Below, piece after piece: positions 10,900 through 24,100 of a stretch of 64,000 nt of DNA. Source of the stretch: Atherinomorus stipes. Lineage: Eukaryota > Chordata > Actinopteri > Atheriniformes > Atherinidae. Numbering within the stretch: position 1 is the first letter of the stretch; every line of letters starts with the position of its first letter. Both the position numbers and the translations under genes were made by a program. The DNA is taken from the NCBI GenBank assembly GCA_023101725.1, contig JALJCO010008696.1, positions 124,001-188,000 of the forward strand, written 5' to 3'. The notes under the pieces were generated by a model. That model was not told the origin of the DNA. It made no database searches and saw only the letters and a list, made by a program, of their open reading frames with translations.

Positions 10900-11817
10900 C
10901 CAGTTCTTGTATCATGTGACATACCCCCTAGCTTTCCTCCCTGTTTTCATTCCTGAAGAACGGCTTCTTGACAGCCACGTTTCCATGGAAACCATTTATG
11001 ATGTTGTGGTTAACAGGAGATGGATCAACTGTCCTGTATCAGGTCATTGATGGATTTTTATTTACCTATATTTTAGGTACACAATATTCAGATCATGATT
11101 ATCTGCGGTAGATGTTGCCTGACTGTCTCTTCCTTTTTCTCCACTTGTCCAGTTTTTTTATTTAATTATTTTTAAGGACCCACTGCTGAGATATTCCAAG
11201 TTTTTAGCTAATTTCTCATTGGGAACCACCTTGTTGCTGCTTAAATGTTTTTTTTTTTTTTTGGTTTTTGGCCGTTAAACTCTTCAATCGTTAGTATTTT
11301 ACATAGATACAACAACAACAACAAAAATGGGAGCAAACTATGTATTTTTGTGACAGGATGCTGGTAACAAAGAGCCTAAAGAAATGGTATAAAATTGGTT
11401 CTTTGCTAAGCTGCCTGTTGTGTGACAACAGCTTATCTCTTGAGTCGGGTGGGTTTTTAATGCTTTGATGATTCATAGATCAGTGTTTAGTAGAGCATAA
11501 TATTCCTCTGAGAATCGCCAGGGACAAAGAATGGATGGAAAATGTGTGGCAATAATCAGCCAATCTCCAAAGAGAGTCCAGACTGGACCATCCAGTGTGT
11601 AAGAAATACTGTCATCTAGTGGCGAAGATGAGCATAACAATTACTTGAAATGTTAAGCAGACTTGTGGATGGACGGTGGCCGTCAATGGCCAAAATTCCT
11701 AAAGATATAAAGATGTGCAACTGATGTGTCTTGTGATAACTTGTGTACATAATTACTGTCTTCTTCTATAGTACTTTTAGGGTGTTACTGATCTCAAATG
11801 GTGCTCTTGCTCCTATT
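10900..11817. other. intergenic DNA, nothing recognised
   Basis: AT-rich with short poly-T tracts. No exon or repeat family was recognised. Confidence 0.45.
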
Positions 11818-12295
11818 AAAAAAAAAAAAAAGAAGCCAGTACGGCAGTGCCCTTACCAAAAAGAAGAAAAAAAAAGGATTTTATAATAATAATAATTATA
11901 AAAAAAAAAAAAGATAGAATATTTTTATTTTATTAATTAAGTAATTATAAGAAAAATAATTAAAAAAAATTAGTTGGAAATTAATAAAAAAAAAAAAAGA
12001 AAATTAAAATAATTAAAAAATAAAAAAAAAAAAAATAAAAAAAAAAATATAATAAAGGAAAAATTTTTAAAAAAAAGAATGTTTTTAAAAAAAAAAGAAA
12101 AAAAATATTAGAGAATTAAATAAAAAAAAAAAGGGGAGAAAAGAAAAAAAAAGAAAAAATAAAAAAAAATAAAAAAAAAAAATTAAAAAAAAAAAGAAAA
12201 AAAAAAAAAAATAAAAAAAAAATAAAAGAAAAATAAAAAGAAATATATGGAAAATTAAAAAAATAAAAATTAAAAAAAAAAAGGGAAAAAAAAAG

Positions 12296-12329
<34 letters not shown>

Positions 12330-12890
12330 AAAGAAGGTGGGAAAAAAAGAAAAAATAAAAAAATTAAAAAATTTTAATCATTTAATGAAATATGAAAAAT
12401 TAAAATTAGAAAATTAAAAAATTTAAAAATTAAAAATTGTAAGAAATATCATTTTAAAAAAAAATATGAAAAAAAAAAAAAAAAAAAAAAAAAGAAAAAT
12501 ATAAGTAAATAAAAATATTTCTTAGAGCAAAAAAAAAAAATTATTATAAAAAAAAAAAAAAAATTAAGAAGAAAAAAAAAGAATAAAAAAATAGAAAAAG
12601 AAAAAAAAAAGTAAAACTAAAAAAAAAAATATAAAAAAAATAAAAAAAAAATTTAAAAAAAAAAAAAAAAAGTAAAAGAGAAAAAAGAAAAGACGAATGG
12701 AAAAGAAGAAAAAAAAATAAAAAAAAAAAAAAAAAAAATTATAAATTAAATTAAAAAAATGGAAATAAAAAAAAAAGAAAAAATAAGTAAAAAAAAAGGA
12801 AAAAAATAAAAAAAAAGAAAAAAATAAAAAAAAAAAAAAAGGGGGAAAAAAATTAAAATAAATAAAATAAAGTAAAGAAAGAAAAATTTG
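11818..12890. other. A-homopolymer block, probable assembly filler
   Basis: More than 1 kb of A runs broken by single G or T, with almost no C. Unlike any repeat family I know, and typical of unpolished long-read fill. Confidence 0.65.
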
Positions 12891-12899
12891 TGGTGTAAA

Positions 12900-14620
12900 G
12901 CCACTGTTCGCCAGTTTTTGTATAAAGCGGATGCGCAAAACCAACCTGAGATTTACAGCTCACTCCTCCGGCCACGGCACAACGTACACGAGCCAAGTCC
13001 CAACACCGGCGTTTAGCAAACAGCAGGTACAGATTCTCCCAATCATGTCACAAACGCAGGTAAAACAGAAGTTGTTGTCTGAATGTAGCTAAATGCTAGC
13101 AGAATGATGCTAGCTACCTGTAAATATCAGACGAGAGTGCAGTTTCACCTATTGAATTGCCTGTCAATCACTCTTACTACGGTAGTAAGAGTGATTGACG
13201 GACCAATAGACAAATAAAACAAGTAATGAATGCAGAGATGATTGGCGGATGTTTTTTTTAAGCCCCATTACTTTCACAGCTGATGTGTAATAATATTTAT
13301 ACATTTAAAGCTTTTAATTAATCATACCTTATGGAGTATCTAACCCAATTTAATCAAATATTGCAAAAATTGTTAAAAAGAAACATCTTTAACGCCTTTA
13401 AAGGACCTTAATGAAACCTGGAAAGCCAGGAAAGCGGTTGCTTAAGACTTTAAATGATTAACAAGAAAGTCTGACAGCCGGGAAGCAAAACAGAGGGAAC
13501 ATGAGGGATGACTCAAGATGTTTGCAAAAGACTGAGTGTGGAGATTTTACAGGTTTAGCTCTCTGGTTTAAAGAGATTAGTTGAGATTTTTTTATTGTTT
13601 CTGCATTATTTCTAAAGGGGCCTCCACTTTTGTTTTCATTGGGAACATACGTTCAAGATTATATTTACAGTATACCTCTACTCAACAGAAGTACTTCAAC
13701 TCTGCTGTATGACTGTGACTATGAAAAAATTAACATGTAAAATTTATTTTTCCTTTAAAAAACGAATACAGGTGATTTTCTTTACAGTCACAGACAAAAT
13801 GAGAAAAAGATGCAAAAGTATGTCATGTTGCCTTGTTTCTTTCAGACTGGTGTAAAAAAACAAAAAACAAAATTTGATTTAAATAAAGGGGTTAAACCAC
13901 CTTTTTCTTTGTTGTACCATTTGGTGCCTTGCTCAGGGGCACTGAAACTGTTTACGGAAACAATTGCTCATGAAGATTTCCCTCCCTAAACACAAAGTAG
14001 CTCTCTACCTGGATCCCATTACAGCTGTAAGTAAAGTGGATTTCCTAACATCACACACACACTGTTTACAGCAGGGGTTACTATGGAAGCGAGTCTGTTT
14101 ACAGACACACACACACCTACAGCACAGTCTGATCTCTCCATGTGTGTGTTCACGATTCATGACCACCTCCTTCTATCTTGTCCCGTCCAAACAAAGACAG
14201 GTTGTCTTCTTCACTCGACGTGTCGATGAAAAGCAGCAAGACGGTGTCACAGATATTTATGGAGCAAACATTTTCCCTTTGGCGCCATCTAGAGGTGGAA
14301 GCTGGTATCTGTTTAAGAGGCTTTGACAGGTTTTAGTTTTCTAAACAAAACTATGTATCTGTCCTCTAGCTGGTCAGGAAAAGTTTGATTCTCTTTTCTT
14401 TTTAATTTTGCCATTACAATGTTTATTACTTCTTTATGTAAATGAAGTCATCGCTAAAATATATCTGAGTTTAACTGAAGCAGGGCGAACAAGAAAAGCT
14501 TTTAAATTTATGAGTTTTACTGATAATTTAGAAAAAACATTCATTCATTTTCCATCACACCATGAACTGTGAGAATTTTCTTCTTCTTTTTTGTTATTTT
14601 TTGTGTGAAATGAAGAGATT
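12900..14620. other. intergenic DNA downstream of abcg2
   Basis: Normal composition. One 37-bp near-perfect palindrome at 13163-13199. The 120-codon open frame at 13964-14326 has no supporting features. Confidence 0.45.
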
Positions 14621-14624
14621 CAGA

Positions 14625-14992
14625 CTGAAAATTCACCGTTTTATTTTGTACAAATTTATAAATATAAAATAATGATGCATTCGTGTGTGTTTGTATTTCA
14701 AAGTGCAAAAGAAACAATACAGTTTGAGTTAACTGACTTTATACAAAAAATACAGCATTAATAAGGAGTGAACAAATGATTAATAGTTTCCTATATGAAG
14801 AAAAAGTTTTCTGGAAGATCAAGGCTTATTTATTCACCTGAATCAATAAAAGTAAATCTGAACATTGAACGAAGGAGATTTACTAATTATATCTGTAAAA
14901 AAACAAAAAGTCCTGAGCTGCTCTTTGGATGAGAAGTTTCCTCAGCTTTTACATAATGTTGCCATGGCAGCAGCGGTGAGGATGATGAAGGT
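14625..14992 (-). other. abcg2: abcg2 3' UTR
   Basis: AT-rich sequence follows the stop codon. The first good AATAAA on the minus strand is at 14640-14645, about 350 bases downstream of the stop. The cleavage point is approximate. Confidence 0.55.
14640..14645 (-). terminator. polyadenylation signal AATAAA of abcg2
   Basis: TTTATT on the plus strand reads AATAAA on the coding strand. The spacing from the stop codon is normal for a short 3' UTR. Confidence 0.5.
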
Positions 14993-15140
14993 CTAGGTGA
15001 ACTTCTTGATGAAGCGCAGTTTGAGGTATGCGATGGTGAGGAAGCAGATGGTCATGATGATCAGAGCCATGTGGTTCTGCCAGAGGCCCCAGGTGGAGTA
15101 GTCGACGCCCTGCTCCTCCAGAAACGCTTCCCCGGTGCAG
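14993..15140 (-). CDS. abcg2: abcg2 exon 19, TM6 and stop
   Basis: Codes residues 601-649, with [20 protein letters not shown], then TM6 and the basic end FIKKFT, followed by TAG (14995-14993). Acceptor gtctccag. Confidence 0.95.
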
Positions 15141-18100
15141 CTGGAGACGCAGCGAAGGAAGGAAGGCGACAACGTTACGACGCGCTGCAACCTGCGTAGG
15201 TGCACAGCTGATGGCTTCGCCTTCTAACAAGGTTTTACTTAAGCCAAGTAACTAAATTACTTCAGCAACTGATAAACTAGCTTGTTACATGGCAACAAAC
15301 TACCAGGCTGATTTAACTGGGTAACTAGTCATGTAACAGTCAAACAGGGATAGTCCCACTTAACATTAGCTAAGTTACCAAACTTTTACATCTTTAACAT
15401 GAGCAAATAGTCAACTGCTCATCTGGAGTAGAGGTAATTACTAAGTAAAACCATGTTTTGACCAGTAAATACCTCATCCCCAAGCATTCTTTTGAAATTA
15501 TTCATTACAAGTATCTCACCTTTTAATCTACCACCATAACTAGTGACCAGTTAGCTGACAACCAGCTACCTGACAACTTAGCAGTTACCTAACAATAAGT
15601 TATCCAATAGCCAGTTAGCTAACAACCAATTATTTGACAACCAGTTATCTAAATACTAGTTAGCTAACAACCAGTCAGCTGAAAAACCAGTTAACCAATT
15701 ATCCGACAACCAGATAGCTGACAACCAGTCATCTAAAAACTAGTTAGCTAACAACCAGCTATCCAACAACCAGTGAGCTGACAAACAGCTAGGTAACAAC
15801 TAATTATCCGACAACTGGTTAGTTGACAACCAGTTAGTTAATTATCAATGATCCGACAACCAATAATCTGAAAACCAGTTAATAACCAATTATCCAGTTA
15901 GTCAGTTATCTGACAATCAGTTATGTAAAAAGTAGTTAGCTGACAACCAGTCAGGTGACAATCAGTTAGGTGACCAATTATCTGACAACCAGATAGCTGA
16001 CAACCAATTATCTAACAACTAGTTAGCTAACACAAAGAACCATCAAACAGTGACCTGACAAACGGCTAGCTTACAACGAATCATCCAACAACCAGTTAGT
16101 TGACAACCAGTTAATAACCAATTATCCGTCAACTGGTTAGTTGACGAGTAAATCAAAAAACAATTATCCAACAGCCAGTTATCTAAGAACTAGTTAGCTG
16201 ACAACAGTTTGTTAAAAACCAATTATTCAACAACCAGTTATTTAATGACCAGCTAGTTAATAACCAATTATCCAATAACAGAGTCAGCTAACAACCAATT
16301 ATCCAACAACCAGTTATCTAGAACCAGTTGGTTAATAACCAATTATATGACAGCCAGTTATCTAACCACAAGGTAGTTGACAACCAGTCAGTTAATAACC
16401 AATTATCCAACAAAAGTCAGCTAACGAGTTATGTAACATCCAGTTTACTGACAACCAGTAAGTAATAATCAATTATCTGACAACCAGTTATCCAACAAAC
16501 TGTTGAGTCAACAAACAAGCAGTTAGTTAACAAATTATCCAACAACCAAGTAGCTAACAACCAGTTATCTAACAACCAAATATCCGACAACCAGTTAGTT
16601 AATAGCCAATTATCCAACAACCAATCAGCTAACAACCAGTTAGCAAACATCTAAAAACTAGTTAGCTAACAAGCAGTTAGCTACTGTTTTTTTTAGTTGT
16701 TGTTTTTCCAGCACCACACCAGTTACATGAGATTAAACATGAATGTTTGTGAGAGAGTTTCTTACGAGGATCCTGGAGGAACGACGGAGCTGTTCAGCCC
16801 GTTACAGAAGTTCAGCCCGGTGAACTCGTTAACCTGCAGAGCCTGAAGACACGGAAACAGAAATGTTATCCTCAGACATCAAGCTCAGGAATTAGCATAA
16901 ACATAAACACATTCAGAGGATTTCTGTAAACGTAAAAGTACTGTAGTAGTAGTACTATTGAGGTCTGGTGTGATTGCAGTTGTGTGTACGTACACCGAGG
17001 CCGTATCTGGGCACACTCAAGTATTTTAACCAAGCGAGCCAGCTGACGATGGAGGGAAGATTCACCAGCAAACCTGCAAAGATCTGCAGAGCAAGAACAC
17101 ACAAATGTGAAACGTGAAGATGTTAAAGTCTGCGTTAAATGTTCAGGATTATCATGTAGACCAACATCACAGTTTTACAAGGAATAAATAATGCTGTCTT
17201 AAAGTAACATTTCCTGTTTAACTCAATATAAACTTTGTAATGACTTTTATAGGTGGGGTTAGGGTGGTAATGCTGTGTGTGTGTGTGTGAGCATCACCAT
17301 CATGAAGACGCAGGTGATGGTCATGAAGATGTTGGCGATGGCCACCACCGTCTGGTCAGCCGAGATGGCCATGGCCATGGAGGTGGCTGTGTAGGACACC
17401 ATGGCCACGGTAAACATGAAGATGAAGAAAGCCTCGGCCGTGGGCTTCAGACCTGCACACACGCGTAGACGTACACACACATAGACGTGCACACACATGT
17501 AGAGGTGCAGCAGTTATTAAACCAGAAAAGGTGAAACTGGAAGAAATCTGTAAAAATATGGTACAGATGATAAAGGTAGTGCGTGTAGAGATGGGTTTGT
17601 TTGCTGTTTGCTTGTTGTCTCCCTACCGATCATGAAGTACGCAATGCAGCTGAAGATGATGGCGGGGATGGTCCTCAGTGTGATGATGTCAGACAGGATC
17701 TTACACAGGAAGTAGACGGACACTCTGTAGTAGCCGCTGATGTACTCATGACTGCAGAAAGACGGGAGGAAAGTTTCTGATTGATCGTCATACTCTCAAC
17801 ATGAGCTGGTCTGCACGTCAAACAAGCTTATTGGTCTATTTGTGTGGAATGTGTCTGTTGTACAGAATTTGCCTTAAGTTTGTTTGAAAATGTATAAAAA
17901 ATAAAGTGGGATTTTTTTTAAAAGAAAAAAAATATGTTTAAAAGTGCTTTTGTCATGTATAAATGAAGTAAACTGGTATGACTGCATTTCCCTTAAGCAC
18001 TTTTCCATGAGGTAATTCTCTTGGCTCCCCGTTGTGTGTGGTGTTTACACGCCTGAGCAAAGTGGAGCACAAAGCCGGACTTTTGTACAATGTATATTCT

Positions 18101-21100
18101 CCCTCCGCTGACAAGAAAAAAAAAAAAAAAAAAAGAGTCCACACCTTCCCGTTTTTAGAAAAATCCACCCACACCGAACTGCAGAGGTGTGTTGTTAAGC
18201 ACATTTACAGGGTATGAGCTCTGTTTCTGAGAGGGTTCGCTCCTTTCCCATCAGCCAGAAGATAATCCTGGAGAAGTGCTCCTTTTTTCCATATTGTTTG
18301 TAGGGGCTGCAGGAGGAATTCGTTTAGTAGGTTTGAGAGAGTTATTTCTGCTTTTTGTTAGATAAATGTTGTAATTTGTGAAGTTTAGTGCCTCGGTGGT
18401 GTGAGAGGAATAAAATATGTTTGCAATTTTTTGTTTTGAATGTTTATTTGAAAGATGGTTTTGTAGGAATTTGTGTTTTTTTTGAGTTTAGTAAGGGTTT
18501 TATTTTTGACTGGGTTTGTAGGCCATTAATATTATTGTCAATTTCGGTTTTATACATTTATATTATCCTTTATTCTCATTATTGTGCTTTTGAATGAAAA
18601 GAAAAAGGTAAAACTTAAAAGGAAAAGTAGTAAGTTAAATAAAATGTGTTTAAGGGGGGTTAAAAGCTGAGAGCTTTAGGACAAGTTAATGAAGGGGGCT
18701 TTTTGGTAAGGAGGTGTGTGGGAAACATTAAGGACACTTTCTTTTAATATATTTTGTTACATTAGAGGGACTAGGTTTTAAAAAATTGAGTGACTAATTT
18801 GAGTTGTGGTGAGTTTTTAAGGTGCGAGCTTTTCTTGTGTTGGTTTTTCTGGGTTTGTGATGTGGTTTTTGGTCTTTGTAGGTAGTTGCTTGAGTTGATA
18901 GCTTGTTTGGTTGTTTGATGATTTGACAGTGTGCCTTTTGGACATTCTAGTGTTTGTGAGTGGTGTAGGTTTTGACTCATGTGAACTCATTTATTGGGGA
19001 AGAGGTTTGAAACGATATTTGGTTTTTAAAATTTTGCGAACTTTGCGTTTTTTTTTTTAGGATGAGAGGAGGGTAATGTTGTTAGGTTATTGTGTCTAGG
19101 AACCTTTTGGTTGAGTTTGTTTTTGATTTGAGTTAAAAACTTGCAAATGGGGGGGAGCCTTGGTGGGGGGGGAGGGAGCGGTGGGCACGTTAATGTTAAT
19201 ATCCACGCTAGGTTAAGTCGTAGAGTGTTAAAAAAGCTGTGATGGGGCTTGTTGGATGTTTGGACGCATAATTTGATGTTTTTTGTGCTTTATTCTTTTT
19301 CTAAGTTGTGTGAAGTGTAAAGCGTGGTTAGAGCTTTTGTGCCTTGATTCTTTCGTTTTTATCTGTCCTCGCTTCTTAGTTGTCTTTCTTTGGCGCTGCC
19401 TTGTGTTTCAACTGCTCTTTATTTTCTTGTCGGACTCTTGTTTGTAGAATATTCGTGTTGCCATAATCTTTGCTTGCCGGGGTTCTTTGGTGAGCTGATG
19501 TTGCTTTAGCGTAGTCTGCGCGCAGTTTCCTGAGTTTTAGTTTCTCGTTTTGTCATGGGAGCTGTTGTGCGTTCTTCGTCTTCTTCATTTCCAGGTTGTT
19601 TGCGTATTTTAGGGGGGTGAATCATTTTTGCGCTGGTCCTTTCGGAGCCCACTCACAGTGCAGCCATATAGGGTGGTGGTTCGACCGGAAGTCCCTTTTT
19701 ATCCATATTGTAATACAGTTGTGTGAAAAAATTTTTTTGCTCCCTTCCTGATTTCTTATTTTTTTGCATGTTAGTCCCACTTACATGTTTCAGATCATCT
19801 AACAGATTTAAATATTAGACAAAGATAACACAAGTAAACACAAAACGCTGTTTTTAAATGAAGGTTTTTGTTAGTAAGGGGGAAAAAAATCCAACCTCCA
19901 TGGCCAGTGTAAAAAAGTGTTTGCCCCCTAAACCTAATAACTGGTTGTTCCACCCTTAGCAGCACAACTGCAATCAAGCGTTTGTGATAACTGGCAGTGA
20001 GTCTTCTACAGCGCTGTGGAGGAATTTTGTTCCACTCATCTTTGCAGAATTGTTGTAATTCAGCCACATTGGAGGCTTTTCCAGCATGAACCGCCTTTTT
20101 AAGGTCATGCCACAGCATCTAGTGGGATTCAGGTGGGGACTTTGACTAGGCCACTCCAAAGTCTTCATTTTGTTGTTCTTAAGCCATTAGAGGTGGACTT
20201 GCTGGTGTGTTCTGGATCATTGTTCTGCTGCAGAACCCAAGTGCGCTTCAGCTTGAGGTCACCAACAGATGGCCGGACATTTTCCTTCAGGATTTTTTGG
20301 TAGAAGCAGAATTCATGGTTCCATTTACCACAGCAAGTCTTCCAGGTCCTAAAGCAGCAAAACAGCCCCAGACCATCACACTACCACCACCATATTTTAC
20401 TGTTGCTATGATGTTCCTTTTCTCATAGTCCACAGAGTATTTTCCCAAAAGTCTTGGGGATTATAAGATGGTTTTGGCTAATGAGGGCTTTTGTTCTTTT
20501 TGCTAGAGTGGTTTTGGTCTTGGAACTTGCTGAGCATTTTTGCCCGTTTTTTGATGGGGAGTATGACTGCTTATTTTTTTTTTTTTTTTTGTTGCGTTTA
20601 TGATGTCCCTAGGGCGCTTAAAAGAAGAAAATTGATTATAATAGCTAGTTAGGAACCAAGAGGCGTGCTTGCCCGGTCCTCCCCCTCCTGGAAGCAGGAG
20701 GGGTGGCGACAGTGGGAAGGAAAACACCTTTAACAGGGAGGAAAACCCGGCAGCCCGGCTAGGTGGGCGGCCCTGCCTCGACCGGCTGGGGGGGAGAAGA
20801 CAGAAAGGGAGACCAACAAACACTGCGTTATGCCAGTCTGCTGAGAGAGGAGAACAAGTTAAGATGCAATACTGTGGGTTTTATGGAGAGACAGAGATGG
20901 TGGGAGAGGAAGAGCCCAGTGCATATGGTGTCCGGGTTAACTATAGAGCTTAACTAAGGGAGGTAGCCTCTACTATAGCTTATAAAAGGAAGGTTTTCTG
21001 TCTTAAAGGTAGAGAGGGTGTTGCCTCCCACTGAAGTGGTTGATCCATAATAGGGGGCTGAGCCAAACGCTTGCCTTTTATTGAGCTGGAATACAAAGCT

Positions 21101-24100
21101 AGTTAGAGCGAAGTGCCGTGGAATATAGTATGGTCTTATATATTGGGTTGGAGGTTATTGTGAGGAGAATTTTAATTTTTGGTAGGCCATAAGAGGTGTG
21201 AGAAATATGTTGGTGTCCGTGGTGGATTAGGATTTTGGGGCGCATAATAAGGAATTAATAATTTGGAAGTAAGCATGGATTTTTTGTTGAGATAGTGTTA
21301 TTGAATTTGTAGGTGAAAGAGGGGTTTGATGTTTTATGGGGTTGAAAGAATTGGTAAATGTAAGTTTTTGGTGGGGCAAATTTGCGTTGTGATAATGTTG
21401 GGGTCGATATTGGTATTGGCAGAGTTAGGGTTGGTTTTTGTAGTTTGTTTTGTTGGTTTTGGTTGATGTTTTGGTGTGTTGATAAATAAAATTTTGTGTT
21501 TGATATTCGGGATTATTTTTGGGTGGGGGTTTTGGTGTTGTTGGGGTCTTTGTGCTTTGGTGGTGTGTGTGTTGGGGTTTTGGTGGCCGGCCCTCTGGGG
21601 GTTCCCTGTTCATGTTTCCCTTTGTGGATATGGTTTTGTGGTTTGTTGGAGTGTTTAGAATGGTTTGGACTTTAGTGATGTTATTTTTGTTTTTTTGTTC
21701 TGATTTTTTGGTGGGTGATGTCTTTTTGGGTTTTTGGTTTTATTTGTAGGAGGTTATTTAAGTGATTTCTTGATTGAGAACAGGTGTGGCAGTAATCATG
21801 CCTGGGTGTGGCTAGATAAACTAAACTCAGCTTTAGGCTTTAACAAAACAAATGAAGCATGAATCTTTGGGGAAAAAAATCATAATTTAAGTCTGCCAAA
21901 CAGGCCGCCGGGTCATTGGCTGATCGCCCGTTTTAAACCAAGTAAAACCTGCGACTCACCCGTTGCGCTTGTTCTCCTGGGCAAAAAAATGGCTCGGACC
22001 CATACAAGTCACACATGTGATGTCACAGCAGCGGAGAGTGCAGTTGGATAAACGGAGGAAAACGCAAATCTTAATTTGTCGGAGTTTTTAAAAGAATTGT
22101 TTTTGATGCCAAAAATCTGCGCTTTCGTGAACAGGCCAAATCGTAGGAAAATATCTTCATTTTATAAGATACCCTGCTATGTGTGGACAAGGCCTAAGTT
22201 AGTAAATGACAATTCATTTGGTTATGTACATTTAATATGTTATACAAATAAACTTACCTTGCCTTAAAGATTGAAAGCTTGTAAAAAAAATTTTTTTAAA
22301 AGTAATAAAGCTGAGGTTTGAAGTTTCAAATGTGTTAAAAGTTAAAGTTATTGTGTTCCTTGAGAGAATGATAATGGCGGTTTAGTTAGTTCTTCTTTGG
22401 ATTAAAGAAGGCTAGGAAGCTTTCCAAAAGGTGAAAGATACGCGTTTCAGTTGCTTTTTGGGTTTTTCTGGAAACGTTGTCGTCTTTAAGAGGTCTACGA
22501 GCTCCTGGGGGGAAAAAAAGATGGGTAGGTTCCGTCGCTTATTTAGTGTGGGGTTTTTTCGGTGATATTGAGCCATTTTCGTTTATGTGTTTGTGAAGAA
22601 GAAAACTGTTAAAAATATGATGTGATTAAGTGATTGAAATATTATTGAAAAGTTTGTTATTGTGTATTGGAATTGTGTAAAAGGTGTGGCGATTGGAAAT
22701 TTCGATGCTATAAATAATGGTCTTCTGCGTATTTGTTGACGTTGGCTGAAGGGCCCCCCAAGAGGATGAAGCGCTCTCCGGCCCCGCAGAGGAGATGGCG
22801 TTTGATTGAAGAAGTGGAGGTAAAAAAAGTTCTTTTGGAGGGACAAAGGGGAAAAAAGAATAGAAGCAAAGGCAGGGCACGGCAATCAATAGCGTGAAAA
22901 TGTCCCCATCCAGCCTGCAGTGTGCGCGACGCCCGCGCTTGCGGTCCGGTTCCTCCCCACTACCTCCAGAAAGCTCCCCCCGCGAGAAACGCAACGCAGC
23001 CGGCACTGCCCTCTGGGCTCAGAGCAAAGTTGCACCTTGTGGGCCTCCTGATGTGTGGAGCAACTATTTGAATGATCCGCTCGATTTCGTCGCGCGGTAG
23101 CCTGTAACGCATCTGAATAGCGCGATGACAGCACATCTAGAGGACTGAAATGCTGGCGCATGAAAGCATGTACATACACAGTGTCACTCCGTCTCGGCGA
23201 CGCTGTTGGTTTGCTACCAAAATTTGCTGTAAAGCAGCCATGATGTCTGATACGGGTATGCGTAAATGGCCATGCTTTTATTGAGCGAAGCAGGTGCATC
23301 TCATCATGAACAGCTGACAAATGCGTAAATATGACGTGAGTCCTCATAGATTGCGTATAATTTGCGTACAATTCCTACAGCAATGTTTTTGTTTCTGTGG
23401 TTGATACCCACAGCTTTATCTAACGTAAGCTAAGTATAGGGAGGCCTATCTTGCCATAATGATTAAACTTAACCACAATATTTTCTGTCATTCACTCGGT
23501 AACTACAGTTTTCTTCCATCATAGATGATTGACATTATGACATGAGTGAGAAAACATGACTCAAAATACAACAACTGATCCGTGAATAGGTCCATTTTTA
23601 ATAATTTCCATTTTCTACTTTTTTTTCATGGGAAATAGTGTCGTTTCCAAAAGTGACCAGTAGATGGGCCTGTTGTTCCCTTAGCAGGGGGGAACGTTAA
23701 AGAAGGTTCGAAAGAGTGGGTCTGGCCGCTCCTGAAAATAAAGAAGCTCCTGAGTTAAGAGCGCATCTGGGAAACGCAACGTCCAAACAAGGCACCTTTA
23801 AGAAGTGACTTAAGAAGGACCTCAGCGTTAAGAGTGTCTTAACTAATCTGGGAAACGCGGCCAATGTTATTTAGCATTTTTACAGAAAAACATTTCTAAA
23901 AACTATTTAAATAAACCTGTATGATTAAATCCATTCAGCTGCGCCTCTAATGTGGCTTTATTTCCCCCACAATCAGTTTGTCTGCTAGAATTCTACCAAC
24001 CACGTCGTCTGCATTGATATTGATCTGATTCAGCTCAGACAGAAAGTTCATGTTTACCAACTTTAACCCTTTCAGTAACCTTTCATGTCACTTTTAATGA

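Noticed and set aside
12564..12944. Phe-rich 126-codon frame
   Set aside because: Translation of poly-A filler read backwards.
13964..14326. 120-codon plus-strand frame
   Set aside because: No Kozak context, recognisable domain or splice support.
21476..21749. Trp/Gly-rich frames
   Set aside because: Follow from G/T skew of a probable low-quality block.
22886..23371. 161-codon minus-strand frame
   Set aside because: No domain, no splice context. It lies in a likely transposon remnant.
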